Notes: generated by a model not told the origin, from the letters alone. Shown: positions 36,682-45,584, numbered from the stretch's first letter. The stretch: DNA of 64,000 nucleotides from Psychrobacillus psychrodurans (GCA_900114885.1 FOUN01000002.1:186001-250000); one strand, 5' to 3'. Made by a program: numbers and translations.

Positions 36682-37777
36682 ATGCGTCTTCTCCATAAGA
36701 CTCGAGACGTTTATCAAATTCTTCTTCTGTTTCATTTAAACGCATAACGTGAATAGCCTCCGGATCGAAATCTAAGCCTATAAACTCTCCAACGTCTGCC
36801 TTTTTGGTTGAGTGTACAAGCCACTCATTTCCTTCGTCATCGTAAGTAGAAAGTTCATAATGAACTCCTCTGAATAATTGCGTATCTACTTTTACCTTCA
36901 TTTTCCCTTTTTCAACAGCTGTTATTTCTAAATCCTCTGGACGTATGACTATATCGACTTTTTCATTTGGATTAAGTCCTTGGTCCACACATTCAAACTC
37001 TTTCCCACCAATTTTTACGCGGAAATCGGCGACCATTGTACCCGAAACAATATTCGACTCTCCGATAAAGTCAGCCACATAACGATTAATCGGCTCATCG
37101 TAAATATCCATTGGCGTACCACTTTGCTCAATTTCACCTTCATTTAAAACGAAGATTTCATCAGACATTGCCAATGCTTCTTCCTGGTCATGTGTTACAA
37201 ATATAAATGTTTTACCAAGTCTTTGCTGAAGTTCACGAAGTTCATATTGCATTTCTGAGCGTAATTTTAAATCCAATGCAGAAAGAGGCTCATCCAATAG
37301 AATAATTTCAGGATCATTTACAATTGCCCTTGCAATTGCCACACGTTGTCTTTGTCCACCTGACATTTCCGCAATTTCTCTTTTTTCGTAACCTACTAAG
37401 TTAACGAATTTTAGTGCTTCTATAACTTTTTGTTCAATTTCTTTTTTGCCAAGTTTTTTAATTCGAAGACCGAATGCTACATTTTCAAATACATTTAAAT
37501 GTGGAAACAAAGCATAGTCCTGGAATACTGTATTTACTTGCCGTTCATTAGCAGGCACGTTATTGATGAGTTTTCCATTAAAGTAAATACTGCCACTCGT
37601 AGGCTGCATAAATCCAGCAATTAATCGTAAAATAGTTGTTTTTCCACAACCAGACGGACCAAGCAATGTGTAAAACTTCCCACGCTCTAGTTCTAAGTTA
37701 ATGTTATTTAATACGGTCGTTTCTGCGTCATATGATTTTGTCACATTCTCAAAACGAATAATAGTATTATCAGACAT
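36671..37777 (-). CDS. potA: Polyamine ABC transporter ATPase PotA
   Basis: 368 residues. Walker A GPSGCGKT, signature [14 protein letters not shown], Walker [13 protein letters not shown], then a TOBE regulatory domain from about 240. Start ATG has GGAGGT upstream. With PotB, PotC and PotD it forms a complete importer. Confidence 0.93.
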   Translation of the reverse strand: MSDNTIIRFENVTKSYDAETTVLNNINLELERGKFYTLLGPSGCGKTTILRLIAGFMQPTSGSIYFNGKLINNVPANERQVNTVFQDYALFPHLNVFENVAFGLRIKKLGKKEIEQKVIEALKFVNLVGYEKREIAEMSGGQRQRVAIARAIVNDPEIILLDEPLSALDLKLRSEMQYELRELQQRLGKTFIFVTHDQEEALAMSDEIFVLNEGEIEQSGTPMDIYDEPINRYVADFIGESNIVSGTMVADFRVKIGGKEFECVDQGLNPNEKVDIVIRPEDLEITAVEKGKMKVKVDTQLFRGVHYELSTYDDEGNEWLVHSTKKADVGEFIGLDFDPEAIHVMRLNETEEEFDKRLESYGEDAYAN

Positions 37778-37809
37778 AATATACCTCCATTGTTATATAA
37801 ATAAGTTCC

Positions 37810-38352
37810 TTACAAATAAGAATTAGTTACGACGTAGATTACCTTAGCGATTTCCTCATCTGCATTTTGTAGAAGATGATTGTCAGCTGCTTCAAAATAA
37901 AGAGATTCACCAGCAGATGCAATATAGGTTTGCTTACCTAAAGTTAGGGTCACCATACCTTGTAGAACATAGATGAAAGTCTCGGAAAGAGAAGGCTCAA
38001 ATTGTTTAAATTGTCCACCAGGATCCAGTGAAATTAACACCGGTTCCATTTCATTTTCATTCGATTCTGAAATCAGCCAGTGGAGCTTGTACTTTTTTTC
38101 TTCGTCCAAGTAAACGGTCTGTTCTTCTGTTGGGTATACCACTTTCGTGCGTAATTGCTCGTCATCAAAAAAATCTTTTGGCTTGGAGCCAAGAACATTT
38201 AAAATCGAAAATAGTGTTTCTATAGAAGGAGAGTTTATATCTCTTTCTAATTGAGAGATAAATCCCTTGCTTAAGTCTGTTCTTTCGCCTAATTCTTCTT
38301 GTGTAAGACCTTTTTTTAAGCGTAACCTTTTTATTTTTTTCCCAATTTGCAT
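37810..38352 (-). CDS. XRE-cupin regulator of the pot operon
   Basis: 180 residues from the ATG at 38352 (GAAGGAG upstream). Helix-turn-helix (residues 1-60; GLTQEELGERTDLSKGFISQLE) and a C-terminal cupin sensor (110-178; SETFIYVLQGMVTLTLG). The same arrangement is seen in PuuR-type regulators of polyamine genes. It precedes potA by 32 bases on the same strand, so the transporter is probably under its control with polyamines as ligands (inferred). Confidence 0.85.
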   Translation of the reverse strand: MQIGKKIKRLRLKKGLTQEELGERTDLSKGFISQLERDINSPSIETLFSILNVLGSKPKDFFDDEQLRTKVVYPTEEQTVYLDEEKKYKLHWLISESNENEMEPVLISLDPGGQFKQFEPSLSETFIYVLQGMVTLTLGKQTYIASAGESLYFEAADNHLLQNADEEIAKVIYVVTNSYL

Positions 38353-38396
38353 ATTTTTTAGGCTCCTTCGGAAATAAAACAGCATTATTTTCAAAC

Positions 38397-38434
38397 AAAG
38401 TTTATTTTAACACAACTTAAAGTTTACTTTAACA
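38397..38434 (-). promoter_or_regulatory. Probable operator and promoter region of the pot regulator
   Basis: Two copies of AAAGTTTANTTTAACA start at 38397 and 38419, exactly 22 bases apart, that is two helical turns. The second is embedded in the perfect palindrome TTAAAGTTTACTTTAA (38417-38432). They lie 45-80 bases upstream of the regulator start, where its promoter must be, and fit autoregulation by an HTH dimer pair. Confidence 0.6.
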
Positions 38435-38487
38435 ATTTATTTGACGAATTTCAAAGTTTTTTTAAGCTAGATAAAGTGAAACTTCTA

Positions 38488-38643
38488 ACAGTGGGGTTTT
38501 CTAATGGAAATTAGAACTCAGACAAATAACACCGCATCGTGAGGCGATGCCCGAGTGACACATATCCTGTTGGACTAAGGCACACGGGATGTGGATCACA
38601 TAGATGCCACATGACGTAGAGTTTTTCGTCTATGTTTTACGTT
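38488..38643 (+). ncRNA. Unassigned structured RNA (riboswitch-like) upstream of ykuV
   Basis: Several strong helices occur in a gene-free gap: GCATCG/CGATGC at 38534-38550; a long hairpin GTGA-CA-CATATCCTGT with ACGGGATGTG-GA-TCAC at 38555-38599 (14 pairs, two wobbles, one symmetric internal loop, 13-base loop); and two mutually exclusive stems near the end, CATAGA/TCTATG (38599-38634) or ACGTAGA/TCTATGT (38614-38635). Competing stems suggest a switch. It matches none of the riboswitch consensus sequences I can recall. The strand is uncertain; plus would place it as a leader of ykuV-ktrC. Confidence 0.5.
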
Positions 38644-38793
38644 GAGCTTAGCAGCTGTTTGTTCTTAATTATTATTCTCGATTTTCTCCCCAAAATTGAG
38701 TTAACGGTATTTCAGCTTGTAAATCGGGATAAACGCTATTTTTGGTGTACGCATATAATAAATGAATGCTTAAAGAAAGAAGGGATATTTGCA

Positions 38794-39240
38794 GTGAAGC
38801 TACGTACCAAAATACCATCATTTCCGACTGATTCGAGATGGATAAATGGGCATATAAACAATGAAAAGTTAATAGGGGAAAAGCCTGTTGTCGTTTACTT
38901 TTGGTCAGTAAGCTGCTCTTTATGTGGAGGAGCATATAATTACATTAAACAATGGAAAGGAAAATATGGGGAGACTTTTCAACTTGTAGGTATTCATATG
39001 CCAAGATCTAAAGAGGACTTACAGGAGAAGCGTATAAAAGAGGCAATAAAAAAAGGACAGATGGAAGATTACATTTATCTTGACCACGAGCTGATCGTAA
39101 CTAAACAATTTCAAAATCGAATTGTTCCTTCTTTTTATTTGTTTGATAAAAAGGGATTATTACGTCATATACAATCGGGAGAAACAGGTATGATGATGTT
39201 AGAAAAAAGATTACTTATGCTGATGAATGAGAACAAATAA
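38794..39240 (+). CDS. ykuV: Thiol-disulfide oxidoreductase, YkuV-like
   Basis: 148 residues from GTG at 38794 (AGAAGGGA upstream), the same length as B. subtilis YkuV. Thioredoxin fold with the redox motif CSLC in VVVYFWSVSCSLCGGA and cis-Pro in IVPSFYLF; the ending GLLRHIQSGETGMMMLEKR also matches YkuV. No signal peptide, so cytoplasmic. The frame extends upstream to 38632 through the structured RNA, but that part lacks a ribosome site and does not resemble the family. Confidence 0.85.
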   Translation: MKLRTKIPSFPTDSRWINGHINNEKLIGEKPVVVYFWSVSCSLCGGAYNYIKQWKGKYGETFQLVGIHMPRSKEDLQEKRIKEAIKKGQMEDYIYLDHELIVTKQFQNRIVPSFYLFDKKGLLRHIQSGETGMMMLEKRLLMLMNENK

Positions 39241-39316
39241 TGACTAATAGATTTCGTATCTATAAACTGATTGGATGTGGTAAACTTACTGTATTAGATA
39301 TGTAGGGGGCATTAAA

Positions 39317-39976
39317 ATGCACAAAGAATTTGTTGTAGTCGGTTTAGGGAGATTCGGCGGTAGTATTGTTAGAGAACTTATTGATCAAGGAGCGGATGTT
39401 ATGGCAATTGATATAGCATCCGAGCGAGTAGATGAGTATGCGACTATCGCTACGCAAGCAGTAGTAGCTGATACAACAGATGAAGCTGTGCTTAAATCAC
39501 TTGGAATCCGAAACTTCGAGCATGTTATAGTTGCAATTGGTGATGATATTCAATCGAGTATTCTCACTACCTTAATGCTAAAAGAGATTGGTGTTAAAAA
39601 AATCACTGCTAAAGCACAAAATGACTATCATGAAAAAGTGCTACGGAAAATCGGTGCAGACCAAGTAGTACATCCTGAGAGAGATATGGGTATTCGTATT
39701 GCTAATAATATCTTGTCCAATAATGTGTTGGATTACTTGGAGCTTTCCGATGAACATTCTATTATGGAAATAATCGTGAATGAGAAAATAGCGAGTAAAT
39801 CGCTTATTGATTTAGATATCAGAGCAAGATATGGTATCAATATAGTGGCAGTCAAACGTGGGAAAAATATCATTGTTTCTCCACAGGCGGATGAAAAACT
39901 AATACTTAATGATATTTTAATCATTATTGGAGCAGATGTAGATATTATTCGTTTTGAAAAAAAAGTATTATCATAA
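39317..39976 (+). CDS. ktrC: Ktr potassium uptake regulatory subunit KtrC
   Basis: 219 residues: an RCK_N Rossmann domain (GLGRFGGSIVRELI, NAD/ATP-binding) and an RCK_C domain from about 135 (SIMEIIVNEKIASKSL), where c-di-AMP binds in Bacillus homologues. It forms the octameric gating ring of a KtrB/KtrD channel such as the one encoded at 324. Lies upstream of rnjA as in B. subtilis. Confidence 0.92.
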   Translation: MHKEFVVVGLGRFGGSIVRELIDQGADVMAIDIASERVDEYATIATQAVVADTTDEAVLKSLGIRNFEHVIVAIGDDIQSSILTTLMLKEIGVKKITAKAQNDYHEKVLRKIGADQVVHPERDMGIRIANNILSNNVLDYLELSDEHSIMEIIVNEKIASKSLIDLDIRARYGINIVAVKRGKNIIVSPQADEKLILNDILIIIGADVDIIRFEKKVLS

Positions 39977-39990
39977 AAAACAGTATTCTT

Positions 39991-40030
39991 AAGAGGTTGT
40001 TTGTGACTATGGTCATGAATAGCCTCTTTT
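39991..40030 (+). terminator. Terminator of ktrC
   Basis: Imperfect stem AAGAGGTTGTTTGTGAC / GTCATGAATAGCCTCTTTT around TATG. Confidence 0.75.
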
Positions 40031-40145
40031 CATTGAACAACCAGTATTGACTCTTCTAACCATTTAAATTCTCTGTAGTTCAGCACTATTTTATGCTGCA
40101 TGGATGGCTAAGTGGAAAGAAATCTAAACTAATAGTAACCATACT

Positions 40146-40175
40146 TTTACAGTTATCTGGACACATAATTATAAT
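40146..40175 (+). promoter_or_regulatory. Probable promoter of the amino-acid permease
   Basis: TTTACA (40146-40151), 18 bases, TATAAT (40170-40175); start codon 37 bases downstream. Confidence 0.65.
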
Positions 40176-40211
40176 TCCTCGTGAAAGACTAAGTTTACGA
40201 GGAGGTGCAAC

Positions 40212-41546
40212 ATGCCCAAAAAACAAGTTAACAATAAAGAAGAGGCCCATCTAACCTGGTGGCAGTTATCTCTTATTGGGGTAGGATGTATAATAGGGAC
40301 AGGATTTTTCTTAGCATCTAGCATAGCGATTCAAATGACTGGCCCCTCCGTAATATTGGCTTTTATTATGGCCGCCTGTGCTACTTATATAGTGTTTGAA
40401 GCACTTGCTAAAATGTCTGCAAATGATCCACAAAAAGGATCATTTAGGACATATGCTAAAAAAGCTTATGGGCGATGGGCGGGCTTTAGTAGTGGGTGGG
40501 TTTACTGGTGTTCTGAAATTTTAATCATTGGCAGTCAATTGACAGCAATTTCTCTTTTGACTAAGCTTTGGTTTCCGAAGGTAGCTTTATGGATATTTGC
40601 TTTAATTTACGCAATTTGTGGATTACTTGTACTATTTATTGGAGCAAAAGCGTTTGGGAAATTGGAAAGTGTTTTCGCAGTAATGAAAATTGCTGCTATT
40701 TTTATGTTTATCGTCATTGCCATTTTGGCATTAACAGGGGTACTAGACGGCAGTCCAAAGGGAGATGTTCCTAGTAATTTAGAGGGTTTTTTCCCGAAAG
40801 GATTTTTAGGCTTTTGGAGTGCACTTTTATTTGCTTTTTATGCCCATGGTGGAATTGAAGTAATGGGAGTTATGGCAATTCATTTGAAAAAGAAAGAAGA
40901 TGCTCCGAAGTCTGGTAAAGTCATGCTAGGCTTACTTGGTATAATATATATTACATCTCTTACTTTGGCATTATTATTAATGCCTTATACAAAGTTTAAG
41001 GAAGACAAGAGTCCATTTGTTACAGCTTTATCTGGTTTTAACCTAGACTTTTTCCCTCATGTGTTTACAGCTGCAATTATCATTGCCGGTTTTTCAACTA
41101 TGTCTGCATCCCTTTTTTCAGTTACGACTATTCTTACAACCTTATCTGAAGAGGGTGATGCACCTGCAATATTTAGCAAGCAAACGAAAAAAAAGTTTAA
41201 GATGCCGTTACCAGCAATAGCACTAACTTCAGTAGGTCTTATTCTTTCAATAGTAACTTCTTTATTATTACCAGAAAAAGTCTATCAGTATATAACTACA
41301 GCCGCCGCCTTGATGTTGCTTTATAATTGGCTGTTTATCTTATCAATGTACCAAAGGCTAGTTGAAGCAACAAAAGCAGATAAGATAAAAAGAATAATAG
41401 GAATTATCCTTGTATCAGCAGCTGTTAGTGGTGCACTCTTCCATACAACTAGTAGACCAGGTTTTTTTATCAGTCTAGGATTTCTATCAGTTATTGCCAT
41501 CATAGTGTTATTTTTACGCAAGAGATGGAAAGAAGATGAGACTTAA
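40212..41546 (+). CDS. APC-family amino-acid permease
   Basis: 444 residues, 12 membrane helices, with the substrate-binding helix 1 motif GVGCIIGTGFFLASS and FAFYAHGGIEVMG in helix 6, typical of amino acid:proton symporters of the APC superfamily. Start behind AGGAGGTG. Its stop overlaps the stop of the convergent LysE gene (shared TTAA at 41543-41546). Which amino acid it carries is not clear. Confidence 0.85.
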   Translation: MPKKQVNNKEEAHLTWWQLSLIGVGCIIGTGFFLASSIAIQMTGPSVILAFIMAACATYIVFEALAKMSANDPQKGSFRTYAKKAYGRWAGFSSGWVYWCSEILIIGSQLTAISLLTKLWFPKVALWIFALIYAICGLLVLFIGAKAFGKLESVFAVMKIAAIFMFIVIAILALTGVLDGSPKGDVPSNLEGFFPKGFLGFWSALLFAFYAHGGIEVMGVMAIHLKKKEDAPKSGKVMLGLLGIIYITSLTLALLLMPYTKFKEDKSPFVTALSGFNLDFFPHVFTAAIIIAGFSTMSASLFSVTTILTTLSEEGDAPAIFSKQTKKKFKMPLPAIALTSVGLILSIVTSLLLPEKVYQYITTAAALMLLYNWLFILSMYQRLVEATKADKIKRIIGIILVSAAVSGALFHTTSRPGFFISLGFLSVIAIIVLFLRKRWKEDET

Positions 41547-42169
41547 AAAAGTAACTGGTAAGCTTGGATTCCAAAGTATATCCCAAAACCAAGCATTGAA
41601 ACAGATGATATGATGGAGATTATGATTAAAAACTTATTCGATAGGAATTTACGTGCCCCACTTGATAGGAAGGCCATAAAAGTATCCCATAATATTATTC
41701 CTGCAATAATTGCAAAGCTGTATAAAAAAAGTTGACTTTCCGTAAGTTTTTGAGAAGCTTCTGCTAGAACAGAACCAAATATACCTAACCAAAAAAGGAT
41801 TGTTAATGGATTTAACAGAGATAGAAGGAATCCAGACGATAATGTTTGTCTTAGTCTAATCTTTTTCTCTTTGCGAAAGTTTAACTTTATTTTATGTAGA
41901 GAGAATATACTTTCTATTCCAGTATAAGTTAGTACAAAACAGCCAAAAGACCAAAGCAATATTTTGATATATGGAGAATCAATAAATTGACCAACACCGA
42001 AATAGACCAATACCATATACAAAATATCTGCTAATAACGCCCCAAATCCAAAAATCCATGCGTGGAAAAAACCGTTTTTAATACCTGTATTTAATTGTGC
42101 AGCATTGACTGGTCCTACTGGAGCTGCTAAGGAAACACCTAAAAAAACATAAGCAAAGATAGAATTCAT
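41543..42169 (-). CDS. LysE-family amino-acid exporter
   Basis: 208 residues from the ATG at 42169 (GGGGGA seven bases upstream; the ORF extends to a TTG at 42184). Six helices with the family start pattern GVSLAAPVGPVNAAQLNTGI and SLLNPLTILFWLGIFG. LysE/RhtB proteins export amino acids. It converges on an amino-acid importer, possibly a coincidence. Confidence 0.83.
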   Translation of the reverse strand: MNSIFAYVFLGVSLAAPVGPVNAAQLNTGIKNGFFHAWIFGFGALLADILYMVLVYFGVGQFIDSPYIKILLWSFGCFVLTYTGIESIFSLHKIKLNFRKEKKIRLRQTLSSGFLLSLLNPLTILFWLGIFGSVLAEASQKLTESQLFLYSFAIIAGIILWDTFMAFLSSGARKFLSNKFLIIISIISSVSMLGFGIYFGIQAYQLLF

Positions 42170-42257
42170 AATTGAGTCCCCCAAAGTAATGATATCTTTG
42201 TATGATATTCAGGAAGACGGGATTGTACAACTAAGCAAAGTAAAAGAAATCTCTTTA

Positions 42258-42402
42258 TATTTTGTCATAAGAAAAACAGGGCTAAAGACGCCCGGTCCTC
42301 TCTGATCAGAAACCGAGCTATGTCGTTGATTGTAGTAGAGAGTGGACACTTTCTGTGGCATGGCTTCAGCCTCTTGTTTTGCACGAACCAAGAGTTCATG
42401 TG
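42258..42402 (-). repeat. GC-rich repeat, copy 6 (partial), with head module
   Basis: Head at 42268-42304 (CATAAGAAAAACAGGGCTAA, AGACGCCCGGTCCTCT), then GAGTGGACACTTTCTGTGGC and ATGGCTTCAGCCTCTTGTTT in reverse orientation. The distal half of the repeat is missing, so this is a truncated copy. Confidence 0.65.
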
Positions 42403-42449
42403 ACATATCTTATTTAAAGAGAGTAAGCGCTCATTTTTATATTCTTAAT

Positions 42450-42487
42450 AAAATCCCCTCAGAATCCATGGATTCTGAGGGGATTAT
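42450..42487 (-). terminator. Terminator of rnjA
   Basis: Perfect 17-pair palindrome centred on 42467 (AATCCCCTCAGAATCCA and complement) one base before the rnjA stop side, followed on the minus strand by TTTATTAAG. Confidence 0.85.
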
Positions 42488-42488
42488 T

Positions 42489-44156
42489 TTACACTTCCAT
42501 AATGATTGGAAGTATCATTGGACGTCGTTTCGTCTTCTCATATAAATACGGACTTAGTACATCCGTAATTTCATTTTTCAATTCGGACCACTCTGTATCT
42601 TTACTTTGAATAGTATATCGTAAATGCTTGTTCAACATTTGTTGAGCCTCATTGATCATTGTTCCTGATTCACGCATATAAACGAATCCACGAGAAATAA
42701 TATCAGGACCGGATACAATTTTTTTCTTTTCCATATCAGCACTTACGACAACAATAACTAATCCTTCTTCTGACAAGACACGGCGATCACGTAGAACAAT
42801 ATTACCTATATCACCAATTCCACTTCCATCAATATATATATCACCAGAAGGGATGCGTCCAGCAACATGTGCTTCATTGGCACTTAAGGCTAGTACTTCG
42901 CCGTTTTCCATAATGAATGTATTATCCGGATCTACATCACAGTCTACGGCTAACTCAGTATGAATTTTCAACATACGATATTCTCCGTGGATCGGCATAA
43001 AGAACTTTGGCTTCATAAGGCGAAGCATAAGTTTATTCTCTTCTTGCGAACCATGACCGGAAGTATGAATATTGTTTAATGATCCGTGGATTACTTCAGC
43101 TCCTGCGCGGAATAGCAAGTTAATCGTACGATTGACACTCGCTCTATTTCCTGGGATTGGAGAAGAAGAAAATACTACTGTATCTCCAGGTTGAATCTGA
43201 ATTTGTCGGTGTGTACCATTGGCAATACGTGATAATGCAGCCATCGGTTCCCCTTGACTACCTGTACAAAGGATCAATACTTCATTCGCCGGTAATCGAT
43301 TCAATGCACTCGCATCCACAAAAGTTTCTTTTGGAGCAGTAATATAGCCAAGTTCACGACCGATTGTCATAGCATTATCCATGCTTCGACCAAATACAGC
43401 AATTTTACGACCATGAAGAACTGCTGCATCTGTTACTTGTTGAAGTCTATGAATATTAGAAGCAAAAGTAGCGAAGATTATACGACCATCTACTTTTCGG
43501 AAGATAGAATCCATGCTTTCTCCAACTTTACGTTCAGACATTGTAAAGTTCGGAATTTCGGCATTTGTACTATCCGATAGTAAGCATAAAACACCATCAC
43601 GACCAATTTCTGCCATTTTTGTCAAGTTCGCAGGTTCACCTACAGGTGTAAAGTCAAACTTAAAGTCACCAGTATGTACAATATTACCTGGTGGAGTTTT
43701 GACAACAATCCCAAAAGCATCAGGAATACTATGTGTTGTACGATAGAAACTTACTGAAGTTTTTCTAAATTTAATAATATCTTCTTCTTGAATAACAATC
43801 ATTTTTGTTTGACGTAGTAAGCCGTGCTCTTCTAATTTATTTCGTAATAAACCAAGCGCTAGCTTTCCTCCGTAAACTGGTACATTAAGTTGTTTTAAAA
43901 GATAAGGAATACCACCAATATGATCTTCATGACCATGTGTAATAAATAAACCTTTAATCTTATCGACATTTTTCACTAAATAAGTGTAATCAGGAATTAC
44001 ATAATCTATGCCTAATAAGTCATCCTCTGGAAACTTAATACCAGCATCGATTAAAATAATTTCATCTTGAAATTGAACGCCATATGTGTTTTTGCCGATT
44101 TCGCCTAGTCCGCCGAGGGCGAAAACCGCAGTTTGGTCATTTTTTACAAATTTCAT
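42489..44156 (-). CDS. rnjA: Ribonuclease J1
   Basis: 555 residues. Metallo-beta-lactamase/beta-CASP nuclease with the zinc motif HGHEDH at 74-79, further zinc ligands in [11 protein letters not shown] and SGHG, and a C-terminal domain. RNase J1 is a 5'-3' exo- and endonuclease central to RNA decay and maturation. rpoY lies immediately upstream on the same strand with 3 bases between, as in B. subtilis, so the two are co-transcribed. Confidence 0.97.
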   Translation of the reverse strand: MKFVKNDQTAVFALGGLGEIGKNTYGVQFQDEIILIDAGIKFPEDDLLGIDYVIPDYTYLVKNVDKIKGLFITHGHEDHIGGIPYLLKQLNVPVYGGKLALGLLRNKLEEHGLLRQTKMIVIQEEDIIKFRKTSVSFYRTTHSIPDAFGIVVKTPPGNIVHTGDFKFDFTPVGEPANLTKMAEIGRDGVLCLLSDSTNAEIPNFTMSERKVGESMDSIFRKVDGRIIFATFASNIHRLQQVTDAAVLHGRKIAVFGRSMDNAMTIGRELGYITAPKETFVDASALNRLPANEVLILCTGSQGEPMAALSRIANGTHRQIQIQPGDTVVFSSSPIPGNRASVNRTINLLFRAGAEVIHGSLNNIHTSGHGSQEENKLMLRLMKPKFFMPIHGEYRMLKIHTELAVDCDVDPDNTFIMENGEVLALSANEAHVAGRIPSGDIYIDGSGIGDIGNIVLRDRRVLSEEGLVIVVVSADMEKKKIVSGPDIISRGFVYMRESGTMINEAQQMLNKHLRYTIQSKDTEWSELKNEITDVLSPYLYEKTKRRPMILPIIMEV

Positions 44157-44159
44157 ATA

Positions 44160-44369
44160 TTAAATCTTCTCTACTTTGTAATTCTCGCTTGCTTGTTCGT
44201 ACTCTAAATGATTACCTTCAAGCAACTGAATTAATTCGATATTGTATTTGCGGTCTATTAAAAGTGCACGAACTTCGCGCTCATTTTCTGCCTCTACATA
44301 TAAACATTGTGTGTTTTCGCGAACTGGTACTTCTAGTGCATTCTCTTGATAATAAACTTTAAAAATCAT
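44160..44369 (-). CDS. rpoY: RNA polymerase epsilon subunit RpoY
   Basis: 69 residues from the ATG at 44369 (AAGGAGAG upstream), DUF1447 fold: [35 protein letters not shown]. RpoY (YkzG) is a small accessory subunit of Firmicute RNA polymerase resembling phage Gp2. The frame extends upstream to 44405 but the family start is here. Confidence 0.92.
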   Translation of the reverse strand: MIFKVYYQENALEVPVRENTQCLYVEAENEREVRALLIDRKYNIELIQLLEGNHLEYEQASENYKVEKI

Positions 44370-44439
44370 TTTATACTCTCCTTTTTCACGTTCAAAATAA
44401 ATCAATTCTCTTTATATTATCACGACACTTATTTAAAAT

Positions 44440-44466
44440 AAAGAAAAGCCCTCCAATTTAGAGGGC
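44440..44466 (-). terminator. Terminator of the small transcript upstream of rpoY
   Basis: Minus-strand GCCCTC / GAGGGC, 7-base loop, then TTTTCTTT. The plus strand has no T run, so it ends a minus-strand transcript that starts near 44710. Confidence 0.85.
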
Positions 44467-44622
44467 AAAAGTATTTATCCCGCGTTAACGGGCAGTATAA
44501 CTTCCCCTTTTGCGCTTTGTCCATGGACTGAAGCGTAATTGAGAGATTAACTACCCGTAAACGCCCGAATGATTCAACTAACAATCAGCGGGGATGCCAC
44601 CCGACAGATTGAAGTTTCATTT

Positions 44623-44694
44623 TTATGCAATCGTTTTGTTTCTGAGCATTCCACCGAGCCGTCTCAACAATTTCCTTTTCAGGCGTTTCAACAT
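44623..44694 (-). CDS. 23-residue cationic amphipathic peptide (candidate small ORF)
   Basis: The peptide begins MLKRLKRKLLRRLGG and ends NKTIA: nine Lys/Arg, no acidic residue, with Leu spaced for an amphipathic helix in the first 13 residues, then a Gly-Gly break. The ATG at 44694 has AAGGAGT seven bases upstream, a near-ideal ribosome site placed almost at the predicted transcript 5' end. There is no membrane-spanning stretch. A second mini-ORF (11 codons, 44585-44620) follows without a ribosome site. Function unknown: regulatory peptide, leader or antimicrobial-like are all open. Confidence 0.55.
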   Translation of the reverse strand: MLKRLKRKLLRRLGGMLRNKTIA

Positions 44695-44716
44695 GGCTAT
44701 TCACTCCTTATAGAGT

Positions 44717-44745
44717 ATTATATACTGTAGGAATAGATGTGTAAA
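44717..44745 (-). promoter_or_regulatory. Strong sigma-A promoter of the small transcript
   Basis: Minus strand: TTTACA (44740-44745), 17 bases, TATAAT (44717-44722). Transcription should begin near 44710, leaving a leader of only a few bases before the ribosome site. Confidence 0.8.
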
Positions 44746-44797
44746 GGATTTAGACGGAAAAGTCAAATAATTTGTATTTGAGAATGGAGAAATTATT

Positions 44798-45571
44798 ATG
44801 AAAAACAAAATTTTATTTTTTGATATTGATGGAACTATTTTAGATCACGACAAAAATATTCCAAATGGTGTGGAAGAAGCCCTTCAAAAAGCCAGAGATA
44901 ACGGACATGAAATTGTTATTTCCACTGGACGTTCCCCTTTTACTGCTAAAACTGTATTAGATCGATTAAAAATAGATTCATTTGTTTGCTATAATGGACA
45001 AATTGTTCAGTTTAGAGGAAAGGTGCTACATAAAGGAATTCTTGCAGAGGAAGAGCTGACGCGTTTGACGGACTTTGCAAATGCTAGGAATCAACCATTG
45101 GTTTATATGGATAGTGATGAGATGGTTTCTAACTTCAAAGACCATCCCGATGTATTTGATAGTATTTTTACATTGAAGGTAGACTTGCCACGTTATGCAG
45201 AAGATTTCTTTTTAACCAATGATATTCATCAGGCACTAATCTTTTGCAGTTTTGAAGAGCAAAAAGAATATGAAGAAGCTTTTCCTAATTTGAAATTCGT
45301 CCGGTGGCATCGTGTTTCTTGTGATGTTCTTCCTAAGGGTGTTTCAAAAGCAAAAGGGATGGATCTTTTACTAAAGCATATTGGAAGAGGACCGGAAGAT
45401 GCAGTTGCATTTGGAGACGGCTTAAATGATATTGAAATGCTTCAATTTGCTGGGACAAGTGTCGCTATGGGGAACTGTGTAAAAGAGTTAAAAGAACACG
45501 CCACTTTTGTTACGGATCATGTATCAGAGAGCGGACTAACTAATGCAATGAAAAAATTAAGTTTAATCTAA
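44798..45571 (+). CDS. ykrA: HAD-superfamily (Cof-type) phosphatase, YkrA-like
   Basis: 257 residues. Motif I FFDIDGTILDHD, motif II VISTGR, motif III/IV around KAKGMDLLLKHI and FGDGLNDIEML, with the C2B cap between. Such enzymes hydrolyse sugar or nucleotide phosphates; the exact substrate is unknown. The position between rpoY and def is the B. subtilis ykrA locus. A PfkB-type kinase follows by 13 bases, probably in one operon. Confidence 0.9.
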   Translation: MKNKILFFDIDGTILDHDKNIPNGVEEALQKARDNGHEIVISTGRSPFTAKTVLDRLKIDSFVCYNGQIVQFRGKVLHKGILAEEELTRLTDFANARNQPLVYMDSDEMVSNFKDHPDVFDSIFTLKVDLPRYAEDFFLTNDIHQALIFCSFEEQKEYEEAFPNLKFVRWHRVSCDVLPKGVSKAKGMDLLLKHIGRGPEDAVAFGDGLNDIEMLQFAGTSVAMGNCVKELKEHATFVTDHVSESGLTNAMKKLSLI

Positions 45572-45584
45572 AGGAGTTTGTTTG

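Larger units (their letters stand above)
44440..44710 (-). ncRNA. About 270-nt structured small transcript with a peptide ORF
   Basis: A consensus promoter (44717-44745) and a terminator (44440-44466) bracket about 270 bases on the minus strand. The 5' third holds a 23-codon ORF. The 3' part folds strongly: bases 44547-44564 pair with 44482-44500 (about 16 pairs: GCGTTTACGGGTAGTTAA against its complement), enclosing an inner hairpin at 44513-44535 (CGCTTCAGTCC/GGACAAAGCG). A small hairpin with CGGGTGG lies at about 44590-44604. I recognise no known family. Confidence 0.55.

Noticed and set aside
38632-38793. 54-codon N-terminal extension of ykuV
   Set aside because: Overlaps the structured RNA, lacks a ribosome site, and the family length fits the GTG at 38794.
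41321-41521. Reverse ORF inside the amino-acid permease
   Set aside because: Shadow frame; the permease frame has clear family motifs throughout.
44585-44620. T-box-like GGGTGGCA motif and an 11-codon mini-ORF in the small transcript
   Set aside because: The motif is interrupted compared with the T-box antiterminator, there is no specifier stem, and the mini-ORF lacks a ribosome site.
44623-44694. Type I toxin interpretation of the 23-residue peptide
   Set aside because: No hydrophobic transmembrane stretch and no clear antisense promoter; kept only as a small ORF of unknown role.
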